Shown here in pieces: positions 33,909 to 43,188 of a stretch of DNA of 64,000 bases. The notes below the pieces were generated by a model. The model had not been told where the DNA came from. It saw nothing but the letters and a program-made list of their open reading frames with translations, and did not search any database. The stretch is taken from contig CAXNMF010000018.1 of assembly GCA_964203275.1 (NCBI GenBank), forward strand, positions 16,084 through 80,083, read 5' to 3'. The position numbers were made by a program, and so were the translations under genes. Source of the DNA: Ga0077527 sp945862135 (GTDB lineage: Bacteria; Pseudomonadota; Gammaproteobacteria; Burkholderiales; SG8-41). How positions within the stretch are numbered: the stretch's first letter is position 1; the number at the start of each line of letters is the position of its first letter.

Positions 33909-34880
33909 TCACTGGCTCTGGGTCAGACCGGCATGGCCGATAACCTTCGCCCAGACCTCGGTTTCCTTTTTCAGGAACTGCACGGTTTCTTCGGGTGTGC
34001 TGGTTACCGGGATGGCGCCGTTCGTTTCCAGACGTTTTTTCGTATCGGCGCTCTTCAGAATCTTGTTGAACTCGCTGTTCAGCCGATTGATGACCGCCGG
34101 CGGCGTGCCAGCAGGCGCTGCCATGAGATACCAGGTGTCGACCTGGAACCAGGGTGATCCTGCCTCGACGATGCTCGGCACTTCAGGCAGCGTTTCGGTG
34201 CGCTTGTCGGTCAGCGTTGCCAGCGCGCGCAGCTTGCCGGCTTTCACATGCGGTGCTGATGTCGCAACACCCACAACCACCATGTCAACCTGACCGCCGA
34301 GCAGCGCCACAGTCGCCTGATTCACACCCTTGTGGGGAACGACCAGAATGTCGAGCTTGTTCTCGGAAATGAAATAGCGCGCGGCCAGGTCGTTTGATGT
34401 GCCGGCCCCACCGGTACCGAAATTGAGTTTGCCGGGGCTGCGCTTGGCCAGTGCGACCAGTTCCTTGACCGTTTTTGCCGGCACTACCGGGTGCACGACG
34501 ATTGCATTCGGAATCGAGGCGACGCGACCGATCATTGCCAGGTCGTCCTGCTTGTAGTTGAGCTTCTTGTAGAGGCTCGGGCTGATCGCCAGTGAAGGTG
34601 AGCAGATGACGATGGTGTAGCCATCGGGCGTCTGACGCGTCGCATACTCCATGCCGACATTGCCGCCGGCGCCGGGACGATTCTCGGGCACCACCGGCTG
34701 GCCGACACCCTCGGACAGTTTCTGCGCGAAAATCCGGCCCAGAATGTCAGTACCGCCGCCCGGCGGGAACGGCAGCACGAAACGAATGGGTTTGCTCGGA
34801 TAAGCCTGCGCATGGACCTGGGATGCGCCGGCAGCCAATGCAGCCGCAAAACAGGCGACGACAGCCGCGAATTTTTTCAT
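33909..34880 (-). CDS. Bug/TctC-family periplasmic solute-binding protein
   Basis: 323 residues from ATG 34880, which has GGAGGAAATA directly upstream. Signal peptide to VHAQA, then YPSKPIRFVLPFPPGGGTDILGR and ENRPGAGGNVG. The DGYTIVICSPSLAISPSLYKKL segment and VPHKGVNQATVALLGGQVD are complete. It forms a tandem with the receptor at 32900 but the two differ enough that recent duplication is unlikely. The start faces the divergent Asp/Glu racemase-like gene across a 265-base gap. Confidence 0.93.
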   Translation of the reverse strand: MKKFAAVVACFAAALAAGASQVHAQAYPSKPIRFVLPFPPGGGTDILGRIFAQKLSEGVGQPVVPENRPGAGGNVGMEYATRQTPDGYTIVICSPSLAISPSLYKKLNYKQDDLAMIGRVASIPNAIVVHPVVPAKTVKELVALAKRSPGKLNFGTGGAGTSNDLAARYFISENKLDILVVPHKGVNQATVALLGGQVDMVVVGVATSAPHVKAGKLRALATLTDKRTETLPEVPSIVEAGSPWFQVDTWYLMAAPAGTPPAVINRLNSEFNKILKSADTKKRLETNGAIPVTSTPEETVQFLKKETEVWAKVIGHAGLTQSQ

Positions 34881-35075
34881 TATTTCCTCCTCGTTGTTGT
34901 TTGCCGGAACAGCAGTGCCATCAATACCATCAACGACCTGCGCGCTCCGGACACCACGGACTGCCGGGCATGATTGCATGCCGGCAGCGTCGAAGCCCGG
35001 ATTGTCCACTTGCTGCCCCGTTTGTCAAACCGTATACCGCTTGAAACCACATTCATTGCGAGGAAGACGTCGCGG

Positions 35076-35102
35076 AAACGGGTAAAATGACAACCCGTTT
35101 TT
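35076..35102. terminator. Hairpin with T-tract in a divergent intergenic region
   Basis: AAACGGGT (35076-35083) pairs with ACCCGTTT (35093-35100), followed by more T residues. It lies 44 bases before the racemase start, where a terminator is unexpected. It may be an attenuator or a chance hairpin. Confidence 0.35.
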
Positions 35103-35145
35103 CGCTCAATTGCTTCTCGACAATCCTTTTGATCACCCGCCTGTC

Positions 35146-35805
35146 ATGACATCGCCCCGCATCGCACTCATCCATGCCACGCCGCTCGCCATCGAGCCCA
35201 TTGGCAACGCATTTCAACGGCTGTGGCCGCAGGCACGCACAACCAATCTGCTGGAAGACTCGCTGGCGCCGGATCTGGCCGCTGACGGCCGGCTGACAGA
35301 CCGCATGATCGAGCGCTTCCTGACATTGAGCCGTTATGTGCACGGCTGCGGGGCCGATGCCATCCTCTTTACCTGCTCCGCCTTCGGCCCGGCGATTGAA
35401 GCCTGCGCCGCTGCGATGTCCATCCCCGTGCTCAAACCCAATGAGGCCATGCTTGACGAAGCCCTTGTCGCCGGCAGCAGCATCGGTCTGATCGCATCCT
35501 TTGGGCCGAGCATTCCGGCGCTCAACACCGAACTCGAAGACATGGCGCGCGCGCGCGGACAAGCAATTACCGTCGCGTCGCGCACGGTGGCTCCTGCCTG
35601 GACTGCACTGCAAAAGGGCGATGCCGAAACCCACGACCGCCTCGTCGCGGAAGCTGCTGCGGAACTGATGCCCTGCGATGCACTGGTGCTGGGGCAATTC
35701 TCGATGGCCAGTGCGGCGCGCAGGATCAAGCCACAAGCCGGCTGCACAATACTCACCAGTCCCGATTCAGCCGTCGTTCGCCTGAAACAGCGCTTGCAAG
35801 CCTGA
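35146..35805 (+). CDS. Asp/Glu racemase superfamily protein lacking the second catalytic Cys
   Basis: 219 residues from ATG 35146. The first half has PRIALIHATPLAIEPIG and ILFTCSAFGPAIEA, with Cys77 in the position of the first racemase cysteine. In the second half, where racemases have a GCT-type Cys, the sequence reads ALVLGQFSMAS, so Gln184 replaces it. A two-base racemase mechanism is therefore unlikely. The family also contains single-Cys decarboxylases and isomerases, and one of those activities fits better. Ribosome site weak. A strong terminator follows. Confidence 0.82.
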   Translation: MTSPRIALIHATPLAIEPIGNAFQRLWPQARTTNLLEDSLAPDLAADGRLTDRMIERFLTLSRYVHGCGADAILFTCSAFGPAIEACAAAMSIPVLKPNEAMLDEALVAGSSIGLIASFGPSIPALNTELEDMARARGQAITVASRTVAPAWTALQKGDAETHDRLVAEAAAELMPCDALVLGQFSMASAARRIKPQAGCTILTSPDSAVVRLKQRLQA

Positions 35806-35829
35806 CCAACGGCTGAAATCGCCGGCAAT

Positions 35830-35859
35830 AAAAAAGCGCAGCCGCAGCTGCGCTTTTTT
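35830..35859. terminator. Bidirectional rho-independent terminator
   Basis: AAAAAAGCGCAGC - CGCA - GCTGCGCTTTTTT perfect hairpin between the convergent racemase-like gene and the Pro/Ala-rich protein gene. Confidence 0.92.
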
Positions 35860-35880
35860 AACGTTCCGTTCAGACGCGTA

Positions 35881-36384
35881 TCAGCGGAAACGTTCAGCAC
35901 ATTGTTGTATGGCCTTATTGGTTTCATGCTTGAGGCATTCACGTGCATCCAGTTTTGAACGGGCCGTGAGCATTCGCGGACCCGAATCCACCGGTGCCGC
36001 CATTTCCGGCGCGCTTGGCGCTTTCTCTGCAGGGGCCTTCGCGGCAACGGTCTTTGAAGCAGGGACATCTGCAGCAGCGGGCTTTTTCGCCGGGGTCGCA
36101 TCAGCCGAGGGCTTCGCCTCAGCTGCACCATCGGGAGCCGGCTTGGCGTCCGCAGTCGCGTCACCTTTTTTCTCACCCTCTGCCGGCTTTTCCGTCACAG
36201 CAGCAACCGGGGGCTTCGGCGCAGGCGGTTTGGTCGCAACGGGGGGTGGTGGCGGAGGCGGTGGCGGCTCGGCCATGAACATGTCCCAGGCAAACCAGCC
36301 GGCCACAGCCACCAGTAATGCACCGCCGGCAATGCCGGCTTTTTTCTTGTCGAATTCCAGTTTAGGCAAACTCAATTTGGCCAT
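35881..36384 (-). CDS. Membrane-anchored Pro/Ala/Lys-rich protein
   Basis: 167 residues from ATG 36384, with GGGAGA upstream. A cytoplasmic N-terminus (AKLSLPKLEFDKKK) is followed by one membrane helix (AGIAGGALLVAVAGWFAWDMF), then a run of nine prolines. A long low-complexity Ala/Pro/Lys/Glu linker covers about residues 50-140. The C-terminus is a short conserved-looking helix with two Cys (ARECLKHETNKAIQQCAERFR), which may form a disulfide in the periplasm. The layout resembles spacer proteins that reach through the periplasm. No family recognised. Confidence 0.65.
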   Translation of the reverse strand: MAKLSLPKLEFDKKKAGIAGGALLVAVAGWFAWDMFMAEPPPPPPPPPVATKPPAPKPPVAAVTEKPAEGEKKGDATADAKPAPDGAAEAKPSADATPAKKPAAADVPASKTVAAKAPAEKAPSAPEMAAPVDSGPRMLTARSKLDARECLKHETNKAIQQCAERFR

Positions 36385-36448
36385 CACCGTCTCCCTTACC
36401 GACTATTGAATTAATCCGAAGGATACGCCAAAACCCGTAAAATTCGGC

Positions 36449-37435
36449 TCAACGCTCACCCAGCAAGGATTTTGCCGTGCGTTCGCAAACCCATTCGCGC
36501 TGCTCCGCCGTCAAGCCGGGAATGCCCTCTACCGCGGCCGGCACATCCAGCGGCGCCATGTCGAAGGGATGATCGGTACCGATCACCACACGGTCGGCGC
36601 CAACCTGATCAATCAGATATTTGGCCGCCTGCGGATCATGCGTCAGACAGTCGAAATAGAAGCGTTTGAACAGTTCACGCGGCGGCGTGACATTGTTGAC
36701 CTTGGGTTCATTACGCACCTGATGGCCGTGACGGAAACGACCGATCTGGTACGGAATGAAACCGCCGCCATGGGGCAGCACGACCCGCAGTGCCGGCATT
36801 TCGTCCATCGCGCCGCTGAACATCAGGTGCGCCACCATCAGCGTGGTGTCGAGCGGGAAACCGACGAAGTTCGACAGGTAATAATCTTCCATGCCGCCCT
36901 TGGCGAGGCACTGATACGGGTGGGCGAAGATGAAACAGCCGAGTTGTTCGATGGTCTTCAGCACCTTGCGGAATTTCTGCGCGGCCAACGGCGTGCCCTC
37001 GATTGAAGTGGCCAGCTCTACTGCCTTGAAGCCGTGCTCCTTGACCACGCGCTCGAGTTCGGCGATTGCCGCATCCGGATCCTGCATCGGCAGATGCGCC
37101 ATGCCGCGCAGCCGCGACGGGTGTTTCGCCACCATCTGCGCAATGCCGTCATTGGCCAGTTTCGCCGCATGCAGCCCGGCCTCCGCCGACAGCCAGTAGA
37201 AATAGATGGGTGGGCCGACCGAAATCACCGACACGTCCAATTTGTTCTTGTTCATCCACTCGACCTTGACGTCGGCGTCGTAGAACTCCGGGCTCAGTAT
37301 CGCCGGACGACCATGCACGTCGAAATATTTCTTGCCATCCTTCTCGGTGATGCTGGTTTCGAAACGCTTGGGGTCTTTTTCCATCGCCGCAATGATGGTC
37401 GGCGGGATGACGTGGCTGTGCAGGTCGTAGCGCAT
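36449..37435 (-). CDS. Amidohydrolase (ACMSD-like decarboxylase family)
   Basis: 328 residues. Metal ligands: HSH in MRYDLHSHVIPP at the start, His in CFIFAHPYQ, and Asp in VVIGTDHPFDMAP near the C-terminus. This pattern and the LRGMAHLPMQDPDAAIAELERVV segment place it in the amidohydrolase-2 family with 2-amino-3-carboxymuconate 6-semialdehyde decarboxylase and related aromatic-acid decarboxylases. It probably decarboxylates or hydrolyses a ring-cleavage product. It follows the MmgE/PrpD gene on the same strand, 68 bases downstream. Confidence 0.9.
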   Translation of the reverse strand: MRYDLHSHVIPPTIIAAMEKDPKRFETSITEKDGKKYFDVHGRPAILSPEFYDADVKVEWMNKNKLDVSVISVGPPIYFYWLSAEAGLHAAKLANDGIAQMVAKHPSRLRGMAHLPMQDPDAAIAELERVVKEHGFKAVELATSIEGTPLAAQKFRKVLKTIEQLGCFIFAHPYQCLAKGGMEDYYLSNFVGFPLDTTLMVAHLMFSGAMDEMPALRVVLPHGGGFIPYQIGRFRHGHQVRNEPKVNNVTPPRELFKRFYFDCLTHDPQAAKYLIDQVGADRVVIGTDHPFDMAPLDVPAAVEGIPGLTAEQREWVCERTAKSLLGER

Positions 37436-37503
37436 GATTCCGGGTTTCCTGTGGATAAACGAAATAAAGACCGATCAAATAAATCAGAAAAACAAGACGG
37501 ATT

Positions 37504-38883
37504 CTACCGCTGCCCGCCGCGCAGCAAAGGACGCAATACTCGGATATCGCGCACCCGCTCGATCTGCCAGACGGTATCGATCAGCCGTTCGGCACGTCGA
37601 TTGCCCAGCAAGGGCTGCAGCAAATCGCGGGCTTTGGCGGCTACTTCGGTGCGCGGCATCGGATTGGCCGCCGTACCGCGGACCGCTTTGGTGTGATGGC
37701 GCAAGCGGCGGCCGTCACGTGTCGTAATCTCGACGATGGCCTGGGTGGTCTTGGCGCGACCCAGCGCCGCACTGCCCTGCAGCGTGATGCGCTCCTTCAG
37801 TTTCAACACACGCGGGTCGCGCACGCGACGGTCGTCATGCGCCGAAGCAAAGGTGATGTCGCCATCCAGAAGCATCACCGCCACCAGGTGCTGGATGTTG
37901 ATGCTCGCCATCGTGCGCTGGTTGACGGTGCGCGCACCCTGATCGTCGATGGTGATGGTCACCCGTTCGATATCGCCGGCGCTGAGATGATGTTTTTCGA
38001 TCAGGTTCAGCACTGCATCCAGCGGCGCCTGGATCGGATAACCCACGGCCCAGCGCTTGATCGAAGTGTTCATGATTTCGTAGGTTTTGCCGAGACCCTG
38101 AATCAGTTTTTTCGGATCAGCGGTCAGTCCATGGGCATGGAAAAAGCTGCGGTCGCCGTCGAATACATCCTCGACGCCGGTAAACCGCATCGAGGTCATC
38201 AGCGCCGCTGTGACGCCGTTGCGTGCCGGCATGCCGCCGAAATCAAAAGCTTTTTCAATATGCTCGATGTCGCGCGCCCAGCACGACAGACCCGACGCCT
38301 GCTGCGCGGTGTAGGACAGCAGGTAACGCGTCTGATCCACATTGAGTTTCATGATTGCCGCCGATGCTGCAGCGGCGCCGAACATGTGGCCGAAGCTGTG
38401 CGTGGAATGGCCGCGCTCACGGAACCGTTCGATGCCCAGCGCAATCGACATGCGCGCACAGACGTCGTAGCCGAGCACCATCGCCCTGAGCAGTTCCGTA
38501 CCGCTCGCGCGCTGACGCTCGGCCAGCGCCAATGCCGCAGGCACCACGCCGCAGCCCGGATGCACCAGTGCAAGGTAATAGGTGTCGTCCGTTTCGTCGG
38601 CATGGGCATGCATGCCGTTGGCCAGTGCGGCATTGATCGCGCTGGTGACAATGTTGCTGCCAATCACCGTGGCTTCGGGCACGCCGCCCTGTGTTGAGAT
38701 GAATTCAATCGCGCGACGTCCGGGCAGCAGTTGTGCGCCGGACAGCATCGCAGCGAGGGTATCAAGCAGATGATGTTTTGCGCGTTCGGTGACGGCGGCA
38801 GGCAATACGCGGCGTGGTGCGCCGGCAATATAAGTCGCCAGCGTCTGCATCAGCGGTGAAATTTTCGGGGTGGATTTTTTCAT
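37504..38883 (-). CDS. MmgE/PrpD family protein
   Basis: 459 residues from ATG 38883. A TTG at 38898 is also in frame and neither has a strong ribosome site. The family blocks are LLDTLAAMLSGAQLLPGRRAIEF, HADETDDTYYLALVHPGCGVVPAALALAE, GHSTHSFGHMFGAAAA and the second-domain GYPIQAPLDAVLNL. Members include 2-methylcitrate dehydratase and various catabolic dehydratases/isomerases. Context with an ACMSD-like amidohydrolase points to aromatic or dicarboxylate breakdown. A REP-like palindrome lies directly upstream of its start. Confidence 0.88.
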   Translation of the reverse strand: MKKSTPKISPLMQTLATYIAGAPRRVLPAAVTERAKHHLLDTLAAMLSGAQLLPGRRAIEFISTQGGVPEATVIGSNIVTSAINAALANGMHAHADETDDTYYLALVHPGCGVVPAALALAERQRASGTELLRAMVLGYDVCARMSIALGIERFRERGHSTHSFGHMFGAAAASAAIMKLNVDQTRYLLSYTAQQASGLSCWARDIEHIEKAFDFGGMPARNGVTAALMTSMRFTGVEDVFDGDRSFFHAHGLTADPKKLIQGLGKTYEIMNTSIKRWAVGYPIQAPLDAVLNLIEKHHLSAGDIERVTITIDDQGARTVNQRTMASINIQHLVAVMLLDGDITFASAHDDRRVRDPRVLKLKERITLQGSAALGRAKTTQAIVEITTRDGRRLRHHTKAVRGTAANPMPRTEVAAKARDLLQPLLGNRRAERLIDTVWQIERVRDIRVLRPLLRGGQR

Positions 38884-38901
38884 ATTGTGTCGCGTCAAAT
38901 C

Positions 38902-38972
38902 CCGCTCGCCCTGAGCCTGTCGAAGGGGGATAAACCAGAAAAAACGGGCTTCGACAAGCTCAGCCCGAACGG
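38902..38972. repeat. REP-like inverted repeat
   Basis: Two arms of about 27 bases (38902-38928 and 38946-38972) with the core CTGAGC-TGTCGAAG and its complement CTTCGACA-GCTCAG. Palindromes with this core are common intergenic repeats in proteobacterial genomes. It lies between a frameshifted Bug gene and the MmgE/PrpD start. Confidence 0.7.
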
Positions 38973-39006
38973 TTATTGAGTGGTGAGATGAAAAACAGCG
39001 CCGGAC

Positions 39007-39976
39007 TCATTCCGGTTTGATGCCGGCGGCCTGCACCACCTTCGCCCATTTCGCGGTTTCGGCACGCAGGTACGTCGCAAATTCCTCGGGGCTGTTGCCC
39101 ACGGGTTCGGCGCCGTCATTGAGCAGACGCTGCCGCACGTCCGGATTTTGCAATGCGCGTACCACGCCGGCATGCAGCTTGGTGATGATGTCGCGCGGTG
39201 TGGCAGCAGGCGCGAGCACGCCGTACCACTGCACTGCCTCATAACCGGGCACGCCGGCTTCGGCGATGGTCGGAATGTCATCCGCTCCGGGGGCGCGTTT
39301 GCTGCCGGTGACACCGAGCGCGCGCAGCCGACCGCTCTTGATGTGCGGTTGCGCCGACAGCATGTTGGGCATCATCGCCGGGACATGGCCGGCAACGAGA
39401 TCGGTGACGCCGGGGCCTGAACCCTTGTACGGCACATGGAGCATTTTCAGCTGGGCCATCACCAGAAACAGTTCCATCGACAGATGCGGACTGGTGCCGA
39501 CACCGGCCGAAGCAAAATTGACCTGGCCCGGTCGCGGTTTCACCAGCGCGATGAATTCCTTTACGTTACGCGCCGGCAGCGAAGGATGCACCACCAGTAC
39601 GTTCGACAGCGACACCGCCTGCGAGATCGGCGCGAAATCCTTCTGCGCGTCATACGGCACTTTTTTGTACATCGCCGGATTGATCGCCAGCGTGCTGATG
39701 CCCATCAGCAGCGTGTAGCCGTCGGGGGCCGCTCGCGCGACCGCTTCGCCACCGATCATCGTGCCCGCACCCGGCCGGTTTTCAACAATCACCTGCTGAC
39801 CGAGAAATTGCGGTCAGTTGCGGGGCCAGGATGCGCGCTGAAATATCGGTACCGCCACCCGGCGATGAGGGAACGATCACGCGTACGGCACGTGTTGGAT
39901 AGTTGGCCTGTGCATGCGCCTGCGCGGTTACGCCCAGCAATACGCCGGCACAAAATAAGTATTTGATTATATTCAT
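39007..39976 (-). pseudogene. Bug/TctC-family receptor with a +1 frameshift
   Basis: ATG 39976 opens a signal peptide (NIIKYLFCAGVLLGVTAQAHAQ) and YPTRAVRVIVPSSPGGGTDISARILAPQL. The frame is lost near 39812, where dropping one base restores QFLGQQVIVENRPGAGTMIG and the frame continues to a stop at 39007. 970 bases equals 969 plus one. The remainder is intact (DGYTLLMG, VPYKGSGPGV). The first codons are AT-rich because an IHF-like motif (39956-39968) overlaps them. It starts 11 bases after the reconstructed stop of the lactonase gene, so the two were co-transcribed. Confidence 0.87.
39956..39968 (+). promoter_or_regulatory. IHF-like AT-rich motif inside a signal-peptide coding region
   Basis: TAAGTATTTGATT, an exact YAANNNNTTGATW match overlapping codons 3-7 of the frameshifted Bug gene. 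It shares 14 bases with the copy at 9875. Confidence 0.3.
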
Positions 39977-39986
39977 TATTTTTCCA

Positions 39987-40908
39987 TTAAAGCTGCGAAT
40001 ACAGAATCTTTCCGGCCACCGGCATCGGCGCCGTGAGGATTTCACCGCGATAGGAGTCGCAGATGTGCCAGCGTTTTCCGGTCCGCACCGCCGTAGGCCA
40101 TATTGGTCATGCGATTGCCGGGCTTGCGGCTTTGCACACGCGCCAGCGGTTCGCCCAGCGGGCTGAACAGCCAGACGATGCCGGGCCGCGCATGTGCCGC
40201 CGTCAAATTGCCCGCTTCATCCATCGCCAATCCGTCGGGGCCATGAATGCCGGGCAGCACCGCGAATACGCCGGCCTTGGAAATACCGCCGCCCTTCAGC
40301 GGGCAATGCCACATGCAGTTGGCGCGCGTCATCGCCACATACATCACCTTGTCCTGCGGATCGAGCACGATGCCGTTGGGACTGGGGCCGTTGCTGATCA
40401 GGCAATCAAGGCGACCATCGGTGCCGTAGCGATAGACGCGCCCCGTCGGATCATGAATGCCGGTCTGTCCCTGATCAGTAAAGTAAAGATCACCATTGCG
40501 CGCGAAAGTCAGGTCGTTGACGCCCTTGAAGCCTTCCGACTGGTTATGCGTCAGGAAATCCTCGACGCGCCCGGTCTTCGGATCGCAGCGCAGGATGCCA
40601 CGACGGTAATCGGTAATGAAAATCGAACCGTCCTGGTGGATCGCAATGCCGTTGGGCCAGCCGTCATATTCAGCAGCGACATCAAACTCTCCCTTGGGCG
40701 ACATGCGCAGGATGCGCCCATAGGGAATATCGACCATGTAGAGATTGCCGTCGCGATCGAATGCCGGGCCTTCAAGAAAGCAATCGAGTTTCGATCCGGG
40801 GTGATTGGCATCAATCCAGCTCGACGGCGCGCCGCCCTTGCGCAAACGGTCCGGTACCGCGGCAAATACATCGGCCTCGATCAGTTTTGGTGGTTCAAAA
40901 AAAGACAT
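39987..40908 (-). pseudogene. SMP-30/gluconolactonase family protein with a late frameshift
   Basis: Starts at ATG 40908 (SFFEPPKLIEADVFAAVP). The core has FLEGPAFDRDGNLYMVDIPYGRILRM, GVNDLTFARNGDLYFTDQGQ and GPSPNGIVLDPQ, typical of calcium-dependent six-bladed lactonases. Near 40065 one extra base shifts the frame. Removing it restores HICDSYRGEILTAPMPV and a TAA at 39987-39989. The corrected length of 306 residues is identical to the intact paralogue at 48345-49265, which supports a single-base insertion. As it stands the protein would lose its last blade strand and gain a short unrelated tail. Confidence 0.87.
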
Positions 40909-40962
40909 CCTGGATACTCCGTTAATCCATCATGAATCATTCATCGACTTCATCCGGCAACC

Positions 40963-41943
40963 TCATTCGGCGGTGATCTTCGCCGACTTGATGATGCCGG
41001 CATAGAGCGGGATTTCATCGCGCACGATTTTGGCCAGACCTTCCGGCCCGCCGACCACGACATCGGCGCCGCGCTTGGCGAAACGCTCGCGGTAATCCGG
41101 GCTCTGTACCGCAGCGGCCAGATCACGATGCAGTTTGGCGATGATGTCCGACGGCGTTCCGGCGCGGACGAACAGGCCCATCCAGCCATCAAGATCAAAC
41201 GCCGGCAGCGTGGCCGCCACACCGGGCACATCCGGCAACACCGAAGCGCCGCGTGCCGATGAAATGGCAATCGCCCGCACGCGCTTGTTTTCCACATGCG
41301 GCAACACGCCGACGATGTTGGCGAACTGCAGGTCGATGCGTCCGCTCAGCGTGTCGATGAAGGCCGGTGCTGCACCCTTGTACGGCACATGGTTCATCTT
41401 GACCTTCGCCAGCGCCTGCAGGTGCTCCATGCCGAGGTGCTGCAGGTTGCCGACGCCGGCCGAAGCGTAGTTGAGTTTTCCGGGATGAGCACGTGCCAGC
41501 GCAATCAACTCCTTCACCGACTTCACCGGCACCGAAGGATGCACCACCAGAACCATCGGCCCGCTGATGATCTGCGTGACGGGTGCAAAATCCTTTTGCG
41601 GGTTGTACGGCAGGTCCTTGCGCAAAGACACGTTGATGGTCATCGGGCCGGAATTGGCCAGCACCATCGTGTAACCGTCGGGCGGCGACTTCGCCACCAC
41701 ATCAGCGCCGATGCTGCCGCCGGCGCCGCTGCGATTGTCGACCAGCACCTGTTGTCCCCACACCGGCGACAGTTTCTGCCCCAGGGCACGCGCGACGTCG
41801 TCGAGCGGACCGCCCGGCGGGTAAGGCACGACTATCCGTACCGGTTTGGCCGGAAACGGTTGTGCCTGCACGGCCGGGACTGCACACGCGATAAAACCAA
41901 GCATGACCAGCACTGCACAAGAACTACGATTGCCATCTGCCAT
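40963..41943 (-). CDS. Bug/TctC-family periplasmic solute-binding protein
   Basis: 326 residues from ATG 41943, with GGAGGGC upstream. The signal peptide ends at VQAQ. PFPAKPVRIVVPYPPGGPLDDVAR carries Leu-Asp-Asp in the first ligand loop, an uncommon variant. VDNRSGAGGSIGADVVAKSPPDGYT and VPYKGAAPAFIDTLSGRID are intact. It lies between the lactonase and a hydrolase on the same strand, with gaps of 41-54 bases, so a hydrolase-receptor-lactonase transcript is likely. Confidence 0.93.
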   Translation of the reverse strand: MADGNRSSCAVLVMLGFIACAVPAVQAQPFPAKPVRIVVPYPPGGPLDDVARALGQKLSPVWGQQVLVDNRSGAGGSIGADVVAKSPPDGYTMVLANSGPMTINVSLRKDLPYNPQKDFAPVTQIISGPMVLVVHPSVPVKSVKELIALARAHPGKLNYASAGVGNLQHLGMEHLQALAKVKMNHVPYKGAAPAFIDTLSGRIDLQFANIVGVLPHVENKRVRAIAISSARGASVLPDVPGVAATLPAFDLDGWMGLFVRAGTPSDIIAKLHRDLAAAVQSPDYRERFAKRGADVVVGGPEGLAKIVRDEIPLYAGIIKSAKITAE

Positions 41944-41984
41944 GATGCCCTCCTCCGGAAAATCGCGGACAGACAACATCCGCG

Positions 41985-43139
41985 TTAAAGGTTTTCGGCG
42001 ATCCAGTCAGCCACGTACGTCGCACCGAGGAAACGGTTGTCGCCCTGGCAATGTTCCGCGCCGCCTTCTTCTGCCGTAAAGATCTTCAGCGTCTTCTTTT
42101 TTGAACTGACCGCATCGTAAAGCAGTTGTGCATTGGCTACCGGTGAAATGGAATCTTCCTCACCGTGGGTCACCAGGAAGGGGCAGGTGATCTTGTTCGC
42201 CACGCCTTCGAGTTTGTAGGCCTCGCATTTTTTCATCGCCGAATCCATGTCCGGCATGCCCATGACCCAGGCCAACTGGAAATGCGGTGCAGAAACCTTG
42301 GTTCCGCCCGACTCGAGAATCTTGCGGCGGGTGATCCAGGTCGCGTGATAGTCGTAGTGGCCGCCCCAGGCAATACACGCGGCGTAACGTTTTTCGAAGG
42401 CGGCGACACGCGGCGCGTAATAACCGCCCATGCTGTAAGCCATGATGGCCACGCGTTTGGGATCGACGTCCTTGCGCGAGGCCACATAGTCATAGGCTGC
42501 AGCGCCCGGTACTTCGTAGTCGGGACGGCTGGGAATGTTCTGCAGGCGCAGCGCCTCCCCCTGCCCCGGCCCGTCGATGGCCATGGTGTTGATGCCGCGC
42601 AGCGCCAGTTCGACGCCGCCGAACAGGATCGATAGTTCCTTGGTGCTGTCCAGCCCGTCAAAAAACACGACTGTGGGCTTGGGACCGTCGCCCGGCGCTT
42701 TCATGTACCAGGCCGGCAGCGTCGTCGCTTTGCCTTCATGCTGGTACGGCACTTCGACACGTTCGATGTTCGGAAAACGATCCTTGATGCCGGCACGGAA
42801 GCAGCGCAGGCAGTTCTCGTAGAGTTCGATCTTTTTCGGACCGAGACCGACAAAACGCTCGCCGATGAAATAGTAGGTGGCCGCACGCATATAGTGGCCT
42901 GCAGCCGAAAGCTTCCAGCCCGCGGCTTTGGCGCCATCGCCCATCGCTTCAATGCGCTGCGCTTCCTTTTCCCACTCCGCACCCCAGGCCTCGTTGTCGC
43001 CAACCTTGTCCTTGAGACGCCGGCCGACGCGGTCCACCTCGCTCATCGCCGCCCCGCCCCAGCGCGCCATCTCGATGGCAATCATCATGCCCTGTGACCA
43101 CATGAAATTTTCAGGGAAGTACAGGAATCCGGATTTCAT
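41985..43139 (-). CDS. Alpha/beta hydrolase, FrsA/dihydroxypseudooxynicotine hydrolase-like
   Basis: 384 residues. An N-terminal helical cap (to about residue 130, with GWKLSAAGHYMRAATYYFIGERFV) precedes the hydrolase core: PTVVFFDGLDSTKE, GPGQGEALR, then AYSMGGYYAPR with the nucleophile Ser. Late Asp/Glu (THGEEDSISPV) and His (EEGGAEHCQGDN) complete the triad. The cap-plus-core layout and the GPGQGE motif match C-C bond hydrolases of the 2,6-dihydroxypseudooxynicotine hydrolase type and FrsA-like proteins. It probably cleaves a beta-diketone or ester. No signal peptide, so cytoplasmic. Confidence 0.88.
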   Translation of the reverse strand: MKSGFLYFPENFMWSQGMMIAIEMARWGGAAMSEVDRVGRRLKDKVGDNEAWGAEWEKEAQRIEAMGDGAKAAGWKLSAAGHYMRAATYYFIGERFVGLGPKKIELYENCLRCFRAGIKDRFPNIERVEVPYQHEGKATTLPAWYMKAPGDGPKPTVVFFDGLDSTKELSILFGGVELALRGINTMAIDGPGQGEALRLQNIPSRPDYEVPGAAAYDYVASRKDVDPKRVAIMAYSMGGYYAPRVAAFEKRYAACIAWGGHYDYHATWITRRKILESGGTKVSAPHFQLAWVMGMPDMDSAMKKCEAYKLEGVANKITCPFLVTHGEEDSISPVANAQLLYDAVSSKKKTLKIFTAEEGGAEHCQGDNRFLGATYVADWIAENL

Positions 43140-43188
43140 TGCCTCTCCTCGCGATATTGGGGTTTACGACAGTACTGTTGCGGACTTT

